Assembly (NCBI RefSeq): GCF_030052815.1
Contig: NC_079495.1
Location: 33,141,967-33,205,966, forward strand
Source: Hevea brasiliensis
Lineage: Eukaryota > Streptophyta > Magnoliopsida > Malpighiales > Euphorbiaceae
DNA: 64,000 nucleotides
Direction: 5' to 3'
The notes beneath the pieces are model-generated. The model was not told the origin of the DNA, ran no database searches, and worked only from the letters and a program-made list of their open reading frames with translations. The position numbers and the translations under genes are program-made. Of this stretch, positions 35,896 through 48,161 are shown one piece after another (position 1 is the first letter of the stretch; every line of letters begins with the position of its first letter).

Positions 35896-36497
35896 GTCAT
35901 AACCTGATTCCATGGGCTGGACCGACACTGGGACTTTGGCCAGCATAAAGCTTTGAAACCTGTAGCAAGCCTCACTATTCTCAAACTCATAATCAAGCCT
36001 AATTTCAATACCCAATATAAGAACAAAATAAAATGTATTATAAATGAATTTCGGCCGGCTCAACTTAATAACTATTAGAAATCCACAACCATGCATAAAT
36101 CATTTAATATCATTAATTTTTATTAATTAATTAATATATTTATAAAATAGTGATACAATTAAGTTCTAAGAATAAAATAAATAATTAAATAAAATAATAA
36201 ATAAATAAAAATTTCCATTTAATAATATTATACCATGCGAGAAAAAGTGCAAGTTGGACTGTACAAAAATTTATTCCTCTTGCAACTTGGGGAAAAATTA
36301 TTGAATAGAAGTGAGTATTCGACTCAGTGAGTTTAGATGATTACATATGCAATTTTACAACTACCTAAGACTAATGCAATTCTATTATGAAATACACATC
36401 CAATACATATAACAAACAATTCACCCAATATTTGCATAATAAGATAATTTGAAACTACTCACGCATCTAGTGTATCATATCAATACATAAATATAAG
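35896..36497. repeat. Degenerate gypsy-type LTR fragment (continues after 41577)
   Basis: Starts TGTCATAACCTGATTCC and carries AAACCTGTAGCAAGCC, matched by AAACCCGTAGCAAATC in the region at 42376-43150. It is split by the MITE at 36498. The outer continuation at 41586-41780 has no clear end. No protein is encoded; the open frame on the minus strand is accidental. Confidence 0.4.
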
Positions 36498-37380
36498 AGA
36501 TAAATTTTAACAACTGTCCTTAAACTTATATAGTTATCACGCTACAGTCTTTTAACTTTAAAATGTAATATACAACCCCTTAAACTTTTAAATTTTGCAT
36601 AGTAAAATTCTTCTGACTTTCAATTACTGATTTTTCAATTAGAAACTAATGTGAATAGCTCCCGCATGGCGCTTAGTCAATATTTTTCTCTCTTCTCTTA
36701 TGTAAATTGTAAAATTATTCTCTTTACGCATGAAAAATTATTCTATCTATAGAGAGAGAAAAATGATTCAATTTACACATGGCTTATGACGCCCCTTAAC
36801 CGTCTACTATATAGCCGAGCAAGAAGTGCCACATTCGGTGCCGGAGCACCCTATCTTGTCTTATCATGTCCATTGTAAATTTTTAATATCATTTAAAATT
36901 AGGTAATTCAAGTGTAGATTTTTTTTTTTTCATAACTTGTTTCTGTGGAGACCCAGACAGAGCCTCCTCTGTTTTGTTAGCATCTGGCGGGTTCCACTGA
37001 TCACCTGTTAACATGTTCATATTCATTTCATACATTTCCAAACCATATTTTGTACCATATCATTTACAATTATTTATGAGATCTTAAAAGGTATCATCTA
37101 TTGCATTCACATAGAAATTCATAGATAATAAATTTACAAGTTTACATTACAATCTCAAAGTTTAATTAAAATCCAAAATATATTTACAATTTTTATTTAC
37201 ATCACAAACTAGTAATTACATCATGATTATACACAATGAACCAAAATATTAGTCTATACATAGGCCGTACCAAAATATAAAAGACTGGTGAGGTGACTCT
37301 GGACGGTGGCAGATCTGGTCGGAGCTCTGTCCGAACACTACTATGGCGGCTGCTGCTGTGGCGACTGCTGATCTCCAGTG

Positions 37381-37429
37381 CCTACGCGATGAAAAATCTA
37401 ACGCGCTAAGCAAATTGCTTAGTGGTGCA
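37381..37429 (-). other. Conserved LTR double hairpin, copy 2
   Basis: Plus reading: CCTACGCG..ACGCGC stem, then CTAAGC-AAATT-GCTTAG and TGGTGCA. It lies 596 nt from the LTR end. Confidence 0.65.
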
Positions 37430-40400
37430 TAATCTTAAAGCAGAATAACTAAATAATTTAAAATGATAATAATATGTGTAATTTCATAATTCTAGGTCAA
37501 TTGCATATTTTATAGCACTTTGAAATCAATATATTTATTAAGATTTTATCTATGCATATGTTTCATTTTTAGTCTCCTCAAACTCATATCAGTAAAATTA
37601 TCATCAATTCTAAGACCTTTATAAATTTCCTACACTTTGGAAATAAATTAATTATCAGTATTTTTTCTGTGTATTAATTTCATTCTCTGACTTTTTAAAC
37701 TCATATTAGAGTCTTTGGAATCATATCAGTGTATTTTATGTCATATCTGTATATTTGTGCTCAAGTAACCTATAATAAACTATAATGCTGGATACACAGG
37801 AGTATACGGGCTAGACAGCCATATGTCTACCCGGTATATAGCTGTCAGGCATGAGGCCAACTGTCAGGCTTGTAAAGCCAGAAATAAAGTTAGGCACAAT
37901 GGCCAATAAGTAGACATATAGCCTGTAGAATAATCATACTAGACATATATTGTCAGTTCATGATTTTCTCTGTGGGCAGTATTGCTATCTGTAGTCCCTA
38001 ATTAGTATACCAATCGATCCAACTATATAAGTATAAGCCTAGGTTTACTATGGGAAATTAAGTATTAATAATTATTTAACAGAATTTATATGTCCATGTA
38101 TTGTGGGAAAATGAGTCCCACATAATTATTTTATGTGATTTGGCATATATTAACTTATTAGGAATAAGTTAATAATTTATTTCAGGAACTTTTCTTTAGG
38201 TTCAATTCAATTTTTTTGTATCTTAATTTTTACAAATCAATTTGAACAATTTATTTGGACAGCTTGTAGTAACATTAGGCCTATTATTTTTCATAGGATT
38301 TGTTGCCCTATGTTTTATAGTCATTTAGAAATTTTAATTGTAATTTTTCAAGCCTTATGGAATTATTTATAGTCACATTATTGGCTTGAATTCAAATAGC
38401 CTATATTAACATGCTTTCCATTTAGGTCAACAGCTTTGACCTTAAATTTAGGCCAACAGCTTTGACCTTAAATTTAGGCTTCATACATTTATAATTTGAG
38501 AATGATGTCTAAAACAAAGTTTTAGGTCTGTTTCTTAACTTTCCAGATTGGTATGGATCATTTCAATTGAAGACTGCTAGTGGGAAATATGCTTAAATGA
38601 ATATGCTGGGTTTAATGGTCACTTGTACCATTTCCAGTTTTTGTGCACTAACTTTTACCTATCCATTCGATCAGTTTGTAGCCATTGTTTACCCACACTT
38701 CCTTCATGGAAGTTGTTCCTCTATGTCTTGTCTTTATTTTCCCTCTTGAATCATGTTAATTGGATATTTAGAACTCAAGTTATGGTCAGATAACCATAAC
38801 TAATTCATTTCTAGATTTTGGTTCCTTAACTAGGCAGCTTTTAGACTTAAACTTTACCTAATTAATGGAACATGTTGCAGTTATTTTTAGACATGGTGAT
38901 CTTCATAGAAATTCTTGTCCTATGTCTTATGATCATTGAGAAATTTGAATCACAAATTTTCAACTTTTGTGGAATTATTTAGAGCCAATTAACTGATTTG
39001 GACTCATGTACCCTGTGCCAACAGGATTTCAGTTCAGGTTAGTGATTGCAGGTCAATTTTTAAGGTTCTTATAGGCATAATTTGAGAGAGGTTTCTAAAA
39101 AAAAGTTGGAGCCCTGTTTCTCAGGTTTTTGGAAAGGTATGGATCATCCCAATTGGATTTTCTTAGTGGGAGATATGACTAAAAGACTGTTCTGGGGTCA
39201 AATGAAGTTTGGTTAGATTCTAGGTTTTGATGTATTGACTTGTTCTAACAATTTGACCTAGTTCTCTTGATTTCTGGGTTTTAATCAAAATACCAATTTT
39301 GTAGATCTATGTCTTGTGGACATTTTGTCACTGGTTTCATTACATTTGAGTTCTTGTAGACTAAGTTATGGCTATTTTGCAAAAACTGGTCGGGTAAGTT
39401 TATGTCCAGCAGTTTCTGGACAACCTAATTCTGGGCAGTTTTATGACCCAATTTTGGCTAGCAATTTGGTTTAGTTTTTGGCATTTCTAGGTTCAGTGGT
39501 CTTCATGAAAATTGTAGCCCTATATCTAAGCTTTCCAATGGTATCAAATTCAGGTCATTTAGACCTGTATAGAGGGAGTTATGACCAAATGAATATGTAC
39601 TGTTCATTTGGTCATTTTTTGGGTTTTGTGTAGGGCCATCCGGATTTGGACAGAAAATTAGTCAGGATTTTGATGAAATTTGGGCATGCTGTCTTCATGA
39701 AAAATGGGCTATTTTGGGTCTAGTTTCACCTTCAATTGGCCTCATACCAATTGGAGTCACACAATTTTAGTTATAGTTCATCAAACACACTGGACTCATT
39801 GAGTCCCAAACCTGTAGAAAATGACACTCCCAAATATTTAATCTCCTCCAACTTCCTTACTTCAATTTGCATACATAGCACTTCTATAAGCAACAATCTT
39901 ATCTCAATTAGATCAATCTCAACAATTACACAAAATCCTCAAATCATGTACACAAACCCTAGTTTCAATTATCCAACTTATACAAACACAACACATTCAA
40001 CTCCTAATCATATCAACTTATCAAACAATCCTCATGAAACCCATTTTCATCATTTAAAAGCATAAAACCCCAAGGGTTCCATGGCTGCCGAAATTAGGGT
40101 ATTTAATTTTCTTATCATTTGTTTTTATTTTCATGTGATACTCACTCATCTCATCATTCTTACAAGATTTAAAGAAGAGGGAGAGTGGTATCTTGCACTT
40201 ACCTCTTATGACCTAACTTCAAACTTCAAATTTCTTGCTTCTTATGGGTATCTAAAGCTTTCTTATGGAGTGGGTTAAATTTTTAATGAAGGAAACTATG
40301 GGTTTTGTTGAGGAGAAAGCTTGGGAAATTAAGCTTTAAGAAAACAAAAATGGAGGGAGAGAGCATCTATGGTGACCGGCTCAAAGAGAGGGAGAGAGAC

Positions 40401-40449
40401 GAAGTGGAGAAGAAGATGAGTTAGGTTGGTAGGATTTGTCTTTTATGTC

Positions 40450-40481
<32 letters not shown>

Positions 40482-40858
40482 TTTTTGTACTTTAAATTTT
40501 TATAATTTCATAAGCCTTTTTTTTTTCTTTTCTTTTCTTTTCTTTTCTTTTCTTCTTCTTTTCTTCTTCTTTCTTTTCTAATTCAATTCATAAAGTTTTA
40601 ATTTATGTTAACTATTTTATTCTCTAAATTTTTATTTTTGACATTTAGGTCAAAATTCACCTCTGGGGGCGAAATGACCAAAATGCCCTTCATAGTGCAT
40701 ATCGGGTTATTATTATATTTTTGTACCAATTAATAAATTCTCTAAATTTTATTTTATTTTCTCTAAATTTTTTCCATATTTTCTTAACATTTATTCCATC
40801 ATTTTATGTCTCCTCACTATAGTTTAAGTGTAGTTCCAAACATTCTGACTGTCCGAAC

Positions 40859-40942
<84 letters not shown>

Positions 40943-41312
40943 GTACTTTAAATTTTTATAATTTCATAAGCCCTTTTCTTTTTCTTTTCTTTTCTTTTCT
41001 TTTCTTCTTCTTTTCTTCTTCTTTCTTTTCTAATTCAATTAATAAAGTTTTAATTTATGTTAACTATTTTATTCTCTAAATTTTTATTTTTGACATTTAG
41101 GTCAAAATTCACCTCTGGGGGTGAAATGACCAAAATGCCCTTCATAGTGCATATCGGGTTATTATTATATTTTTATATCAATTAATAAATTCTCTAAATT
41201 TTATTTTATTTTCTCTAAATTTTTCCTATATTTTCTTAACATTTATTCCATCAATTTATGTCTTCTCAATATAGTTTAAGTGTAGTTCCAGACATTCTGA
41301 CTGTCCGAACAG
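40450..41312. repeat. Tandem duplication inside the solo LTR with (TA)n at both unit starts
   Basis: Unit 1 (40450-40860) and unit 2 (40861-41312) each run from a TA tract through GTACTTTAAATTTTTATA, a (TTTTC)n tract and GACCAAAATGCCCTTC to CTGTCCGAACAG. Apart from the length of TA and T tracts they differ at roughly 3% of positions by eye, so the duplication is old and real rather than an assembly slip. Confidence 0.88.
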
Positions 41313-41837
41313 ACATTAGTCGTCGGAACAGTAAAATGTACGGACTACCTACGGTAAGGGCGTTGCATGGCTTGAGAGAGAAAAGAGAAATACTAACTAA
41401 GCTCCATGCTGGAACTGTCCAGGTCAGCGTCTAACTGAAAAACTGGTAGTTAGAGGTTAGAGGGATTTTACTGTGCAAAATTTGAAAGTTGATGGGGTTT
41501 TATGTTACATTTTTAAGTTGAGGGATTGTAATATTACAACTAGATAAGTTCAGAGACAATTATCCAAATTTATCCTAAATATGAGGGTTGAACCCTATAT
41601 AGCTATCTCAATCTAAATCCCGCCACTGAGATACCTCACAAGCTGAATTTTCACTTAAAATCCATGTGCGGGGCTGGCGGGATACCTCTTAAAGTTTTGT
41701 CTCACCCCAATTTTACCATATTCATAAGGACTGGGTTCCATCAATACTAGCTTAAGTCGCGACTATCCGTCCAATATATGTATATATAACTTTTTCCTAG
41801 ATCGCCCTTTGTGGGCTTTCAGCCCAGCGGGCAAATC

Positions 41838-42375
41838 TCACACAAAGTACTTCTTGAGCCTATCCAAGTTGAGCAGTTCTTTAAAGTTATTCCCATCCAA
41901 GTTGGCTATTCTGGCTGCATGTTCAAGCAAGATCTGCTTTACAATGTAGGGCCCATCCCATTTGGGTTTGAACTTACCCCATGGGTTGAATAGCACTGGT
42001 CTAGCTTGCTTTAGTACCGTATCTCCTACTCTGATCTTTCTTAGCTTGACTTTCTTGTTTAAGGCCCAAGATATCTTCCTTTTGGTAGGCCAGCATGTTA
42101 CATAAGACTTGCATTCTCTTCCCATTAATCAAGGTTAATTCTTCATATCTCTTATGGGCCCATTCATTCTCAGGGATTTTTGCTTCCAAAACTATCCTTA
42201 TTGATTCTACTTTTAACTTAATTGGAAGTACTGCCTCAGCACCATACACTAGGCAGAAAGGTGTTGACACCGTATATGTTCTTGTTGTAGTTTGATACCT
42301 TTATAAAGCAAAAGGTAATTTCTCTAGCCAATATTTGTAAGTTTCAACCATTTTATTTGCTGCTTCTATAATGAT
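41838..42375 (-). pseudogene. Ty3/gypsy integrase C-terminal relic (Tat/Ogre-like)
   Basis: Minus-strand reading gives EAANKMVETYKYWLEKLPFAL, a TAA, then RYQTTTRT and TPFCLVYGAEAVLPI, NEWAHKRYEELTLI, and in another frame WGKFKPKWDGPYIVK, ending LKKYFV. This block order is that of the integrase C-terminus in Tat-clade gypsy elements. It carries one nonsense codon (near 42300) and a frameshift (near 42090). Homology stops sharply at about 42376. Confidence 0.85.
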
Positions 42376-43154
42376 CCAACTAGGGGTTGTTATTGGCACT
42401 AGGGATCCAGTCAACTTAAGACTACCAAAACCCGTAGCAAATCTAAAAACCTATTTAACATAAAGCTCTTTTCATAATTAACCAAAATTCAAGCAACTCA
42501 TATCAAGCACACTTTAACCTTTACATAGAAACATAGTACATTTTCCTTTAAAACGGTTCAAAATTTGAACCTTTTCATAACATTTAAAATAGTTAAAGTA
42601 TGACTTGTGCATTCATACATTGAATACAAATAGTATGCTTAAAATTAAGGTAACATCCATATAAACTTAACTTAGACAAAACTTATTACAAATCCTTACA
42701 ACCATGTAAGTGTCTATCCTTTTAAAATTTTACATGTCCAATCTAATAACATCAATCATACATAAGGGATTCTATAGCTGCTCTTGTTGCTAGCTCTCCC
42801 AGAAGACCCTTCTATCCCTACAACTCTGCATCTAGAGTTAAGGGAAGGGGTAAGGTTTAGAGAGCATAGTGAGTAAACCAGCCAAACACAAATTATTCAT
42901 ATTATTCATTTTATACATATGCAATGCATCAATCATATGAGTTTTTTCACATCACAAACATTTTAGATAATATGGGCTTGTCACCAGTGATTTCCCATAT
43001 CCAATGTGCTTGGCTCATATAGAAGTTCCTCAACACTTCCACTTAAATACATAATATTTTCAATGTGCTCGGCTTATACGGAGGTTCCTTAGGAATTTTG
43101 CTTAAATAATAGTAAGCCAGGGGCTATTAAGCCTCACCTGGTCTTATTCTTAGT
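42376..43154. repeat. Degenerate LTR-like sequence
   Basis: Shares CACTAGGGATCCAGTC and AAACCCGTAGCAAATC with 35925-35975 and ends near CCAGGGGCTATTAAGCC, before the next element. It contains a diverged internal doublet (AATGTGCTTGGCTCATAT / AATGTGCTCGGCTTATAC). No termini proven. Confidence 0.4.
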
Positions 43155-44057
43155 TGTGTGTGTCCTAGAGCATGCACTAATCTTGTAACTTGTAAATGTA
43201 TCAATGGCAATAAACATTTCATTTAAATGTTGTGTATGTATAATAACATATTTATTTGAAATTGTCTATTAGTGATATGTTATATATTCTATTCTTATGA
43301 GATAAGAATATGAGTGACAAAATATATGGGACATTTGCTATAAATCAGAATTCGCAGCTAAAGGATATTTTGGTGGACACATTATATCCAAAGAGCTGTC
43401 ACATCTGTTTATCTCTATTGATCAGTGTGACACCCCTTATTCGTCTACAGTGTAGCCGAGTAAGATATGCCACACAGCGTACCGGAACACCATATTTTAT
43501 CTCAATTATTTTTATCTTTTTTTTTTATCCTTCCTTAATTTATTTCTTCATGGTTATGAAGAGTAATTTGCAGAATTTAACTCATTTAAGTCATTTATTG
43601 AAATTTTAAATTCATTTGAGGTTTCGAAAATTTTAAAGAAAATCCGGCATAATACCGGCTAAAAATGGAGAAAACAGTTCTTCGGAACCTGTGAAAAACA
43701 CTTTCAATAGTCATTCTATTTCACAACTCCCAATTAACACATCAGTTTTCAATAATTTCTCAATAATTCTTCAATTTCTCATTCATTCATTTAACATCAT
43801 AATCATGTACATTTCATTTATAAACACAAATTTACAAATACTGACATTCATACCAAATTATATTACATAAGTTTCAATTTATATATGAGAAAATAAAAGT
43901 TTGATTACAAACAGTACAAACAGTATAAAATACCAAAATGGGACCTAGTGTCCTACCAATGCACTGTAGCTTGTGAGGTGACACAGACACTATGCAGAAC
44001 TGTGAACGGCCTCACCCAGTTTGTGGTCTAGTGGGCTCTCTGTCCAAATCTTCAATA

Positions 44058-44104
44058 CCTACGCGTTGCAAAAGCGACGCACTAAGCATAAAGCTTAGTG
44101 GTGC
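44058..44104 (-). other. Conserved LTR double hairpin, copy 3
   Basis: Plus reading: GCGTTGC-AAAA-GCGACGC, then ACTAAGC-ATAAA-GCTTAGT, then GGTGC. It lies 632 nt from the LTR end. Confidence 0.7.
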
Positions 44105-44528
44105 CAATAATACAAGAAAATATAATATGCAAATAAAAGTAAAAAATTTCCTAGTTATTGTGTTTATAAGAAATGAATAATTACTAACTTATTGTTTAGT
44201 CGAAGACTAATTATATTTTATGATATTAACTCTTTCTAGCATTTTATTAATCATTTTCTTGATGATTTTGAGCTTCTTTTTATTGTAATCATTCTTATTC
44301 TTTATCTTGATATTTAATTTCCTTACTTTCTTTAATAATCAATTCAATTACATTTATACTTTTTCATGCTCAAGTAACGTATACAAATTGACCGGACTGG
44401 ATAAACGGGTAAACTAGCACTAGGGACCAGGTACCTTGGGCCATCACACCATCGGTCACAATGTGTCTCCCGGTGTACAAACAGAATGGCTAATAAGCCA
44501 TAAAAGCAATAAGGCATAAAGCCAAGTA

Positions 44529-47500
44529 TGTCACACCCTACCCCTCCGTAAGGCATAACATGATCCCGTAGTATACCTAATGAATTACCAACTTCGTCTA
44601 CTGATAACCCATTAAATACACTACAAGGGATTTTAAAACTTTTCTTACTTCTTTTTATAGTGGTGAGCACTATTGACAGGTGTTAAAAATTTTCTTTTAC
44701 TAAAGTGAAACCAAATAACACATTTGAAGAATTAATAATTTCTGTAAAAATTTTGGCAGAGTGCCATCTGTATTTTGAATAGAACAGTTCTTCAAAAACC
44801 TGTAAAAAGCACTTCAAATATATAATTCCTCAATTCCAAACTCCAATAATTTGTTCAACACAATAAATTTCTCAACATTATCAACTCAGTTCAATAATCA
44901 ATTTTCCAGTGTTTCCAAAAGCTGAGATAAGATAAATTTATCACAATACTTTTACAAGCCAAAATAGTTTACAATTTTAGTTTACAACTGCTCAAGATCA
45001 AGTACGATATATACATACAGTGCACATGCATTACAACAAAAACTACACAATATGGTATACTCGATATACTCGGCGAAATCTCAAAATGTGGTACAAGCAG
45101 CCTACTCTGCTGCTCTGTCCGTCTGTCTACCTGCGACAGTAATGAAAAAGCTATCGCTGAGTAAAATTTACTCAGTGGTGCACAATAACAATTTAAAATG
45201 CGGTATGTAAAACTTTTATTGACAATTTACAATCCAAACAATTCACAAATTTTCAAGCTCATATAACACAAATTTGATCAAACAATTGAATAACACAGTG
45301 TTGCCAATCAATAACACAACATAGGTCATGACATAAACTTTTCCGAACATGCCGTGTGTACACCACGACAAGGGACACTCACCCCACTAATCGAAATCAA
45401 TGAGGGAGGAAGCTAGCTAGATAATGAGAACTCATCCACACTCACCTCAAACTGACAAGTCAAAGAGGGAGGAATATAATCACACTCACCCCATAAATGG
45501 AGGAGGAACATAGTAATATTGTCATGCCAAATGTGAATCAAAACAATTCCAAATCACAATATTTAAATATTTCATACAAACCACAAATCATATTTTATCT
45601 CAAAATTTCCATTTGCAAAGTAGGCAATACAATAATTTTCAATTAAGATTCCCAAAGCCAAAACAATCAAAAATCATTCATAACTCATTTCTCCTAATAA
45701 ATTTTCTAGTAAAAGCAGTGAATATAAAAAGTATTGTGCACAGACCTCTGATATATGCCTCTTGGCCCTGACTTAATGTTCCTTATGCTTCTCAATATCC
45801 TTTTCTACTGTAATACACAATTTAAAGTGTTTCAGTACTCAATGAATTTGTTTCTAACAATAAAATCCAATATTTAAATTTTCTTGGTACTATTTCCTTC
45901 AATTCATTTCATTAGTCAACCTATAATGTTGACCCTTGATGCACTCTAAGTGAGTTAATTCTAATGTTACCAATATGTCACATTTTATAGCCCTTTAGTG
46001 TTGGTATAGACCAATTTCATTTCCAAGTGTATTGCATTTTATTGCAATTTGTCGGATTTCAGTGTACAATTTTGACCTAGCCGGATGACCTAGTTCCCTC
46101 GATTTTCGGGTTTCAGTCCAAACTACAAACTTGTAGGTCTATGTATTATTGCATGCGGGGCAAAATTTTAGGTTATTCTGAGTTGTATAGACCAAGATAT
46201 GGTCAATTTACCAATGCTGGACAGAATGCACTAAAATGGTAGGCTTAGGTCATTTTTAGGTCACTTTTGGTTTGGCCAGTTTTGGTACCTGAACTTTTGC
46301 AAGCTATTTGGCTTGGTTTTGGCCATTTATGGGCTTTTGTGTCCCCATAAGAATTGTAGATCAATGTCTAAACTATTCATGGTAAAAATTTCAGGTCATT
46401 TGGACCTGTTTTGAGTAAGTTATGGTTAAAACACTAACTGCTGCCCAAATGGTCAATTATCAGGCTTTCAAGTCACCAATCCGGATTTGGTCATTTTTCA
46501 AGTCAGCTTCTAGGAAAAATTTAGGTAACATTTCTACATGAAAGTTGGCCTATTTGGTGTCTAGTTTCACCCTCCATTGGCCTCATACCAATTGGGTTCA
46601 CAGTTTGGCACTTATGACCTAATTTAGGTACTGCCATCAATACACAATCTGCACAAAACACTTACACTTCCAATTTGATATTCCTTCTCCTCCTCATTAC
46701 TTCAATATTCAATCAATGGCACTTCCATATACATATTGTACACAATTCCAACAAGCATATTGGGTAGAAAACTCAAGTGCTCAATGCACACAATTCACCA
46801 TTCAAGCTCAACATTCACTTCCACTAAAATTCAACATATCTCAATATCAATATTACACATACACTTCAATATACTCATACTTCAATATCACTTACACATG
46901 CTGCCCACAATTTAACACTATCATATTTCATTAATAAACTTCATATTCACACACAAATTCATGATATTATAGGCTGCCAAACATGGCAGTTTGCCAAAGC
47001 ATCAAGGTCCCATTTCAAACCCTTAATTCAAGCACTAACATGCACATACTTGGACATTAACCTACTACAACTTTTATTTGAGTTAATCAACCTTAATTCC
47101 TATCCAATACATATAAGAATAAGTCACTAACCCTGCATTTCCATGGCTTCCAAAATTAAGGTTCACCAATACTCATCATTTCCTCAATTTTTCTTAGCAA
47201 TTCAACTTACCCAAAGCTCAACACAAGGATTATTGAAGGTAAATGGAAAAATTAAGCACTAACCTCAACTTGAGCTTCACGAATCCATGGAATTTCCTCT
47301 CTTTTTTGCTACCCACATACTGCCCATGGTGTGAAGACCACTTTTAATGAAGGGAGTTTAAAGAAATATGGCTTGAATCATGGTAGATTTGAGCTTATGC
47401 ATGAATGGCCATGGAGGAAGCTTGGAAGAACATTTGGCCATGGAAGAACTTGAGAAAGCAATCCGGCAAAGTGAAAAAAATGAGGAAGAAAGTGAATTTG

Positions 47501-48161
47501 CATGCTGTCCACTTGGTTTTATATGTCCACTAATCCCACTTAGTGGAGCACTAACCATAAATTAATGATTTAATTAGTTAAAGTTCCATAATTTGCACAT
47601 TTGCCTCATTTCTTTCACTATTTAAATAATGTACCACATTTTTATTTTTCATGACATTTTCAAAGTGTAATACCACTTATTTTTAATGGACATTGAGGTC
47701 AAAAGTCAACTCTAGGTGTCAAATGATCACAATGCCCCTATTCGGGTTGTATTCCCGATTTTTCGGCAACACCGAGTTTTGTCGTTTTCTCGATTTCTCA
47801 TTTTTCTTTGTACTAATTAATTAATTTTTCTTTGATATTTCTAAAGACATTTATACTTCAATAAGTCTTTAATTATGTCTCAAAACTAAATTTCAAGGGT
47901 TCCCTGCAGTCCTGGGGTCGGCTATTGCCTGCGCCGTAACTTCCCCATGCGGTCACCCATCGCTGCGGTGCTGGCTCGTTTAACTTGGTTACATTTCATT
48001 GTTATTATTTTTCCTCTATTTTTCTTGTATTTTCCTCTATTGTACTTCACTACCTTATATCTCCACACTAATATTTAAATATAATTCCAAACATCCTAGC
48101 TGTCCGGACAGACATTGTCACCGGAACAGTAGAACGCACTACCGAATATAGGGGTATTACA
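44529..48161 (-). mobile_element. Nested solo LTR (3.63 kb), subfamily B, target duplication AAGTA
   Basis: Plus-reading ends TGTCACACCCTACCCC and GGGGTATTACA, flanked by AAGTA at 44524-44528 and 48162-48166. The uninterrupted sister LTR reads straight across this point at about 52880-52895, confirming the insertion site. Its end block (GTAGTGCGTTCTACTGTTCC on the minus strand) is shared with the LTR that starts at 63760. There is no internal region, hence a solo LTR. Open frames within (for example 46716-46934) look accidental. Confidence 0.92.
45130..45182 (-). other. Conserved LTR double hairpin, copy 4 (compensated stem)
   Basis: Plus reading: GCGACAG..CTATCGC, then CTGAGTAAAATTTACTCAG, then TGGTGCA. 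Both stems differ from other copies by paired changes. It lies 601 nt from the LTR end. Confidence 0.7.

Larger units (their letters stand above)
36785..41367 (-). mobile_element. Solo long LTR (4.58 kb), subfamily C, target duplication TGGCT
   Basis: In plus reading it starts TATGACGCCCC (expected TG mutated to TA) and ends GGGCGTTGCA. 5-bp repeats TGGCT lie at 36780-36784 and 41368-41372. No internal region, primer site or second LTR is present, so it is a solo LTR left by LTR-LTR recombination. It contains the conserved hairpin pair at 37381 and a 3'-half tandem duplication (40450-41312), which partly explains its unusual length. The GGTCACCCATCGC block found in other subfamilies was not seen. 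Confidence 0.88.
36498..41576. mobile_element. Mutator-like MITE split by a solo LTR
   Basis: The sequence left of the solo LTR (36498-36784) and right of it (41368-41576) form long imperfect inverted repeats. The left end AGATAAATTTTAACAACTG matches the reverse-complemented right end AGGATAAATTTGGATAATTG, and similarity continues for over 100 bp (TTTTGCATAGTAAAATTC / TTTTGCACAGTAAAATCC). Flanking 9-bp direct repeats AAATATAAG (36489-36497) and AAATATGAG (41577-41585) differ by one base. Without the LTR and one TSD copy it is about 491 bp. The 9-bp target and long inverted ends point to a Mutator-type MITE. Confidence 0.6.

Noticed and set aside
35878..36096. 72-codon minus-strand frame
   Set aside because: It lies in degenerate LTR-like sequence and spans its terminus; no domain recognised.
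39736..40065. 109-codon Ser/Thr/Asn-rich frame
   Set aside because: Inside the solo LTR; similar frames recur at equivalent points of other LTRs (46716, 49184, 53911, 60962) but the translations are not conserved.
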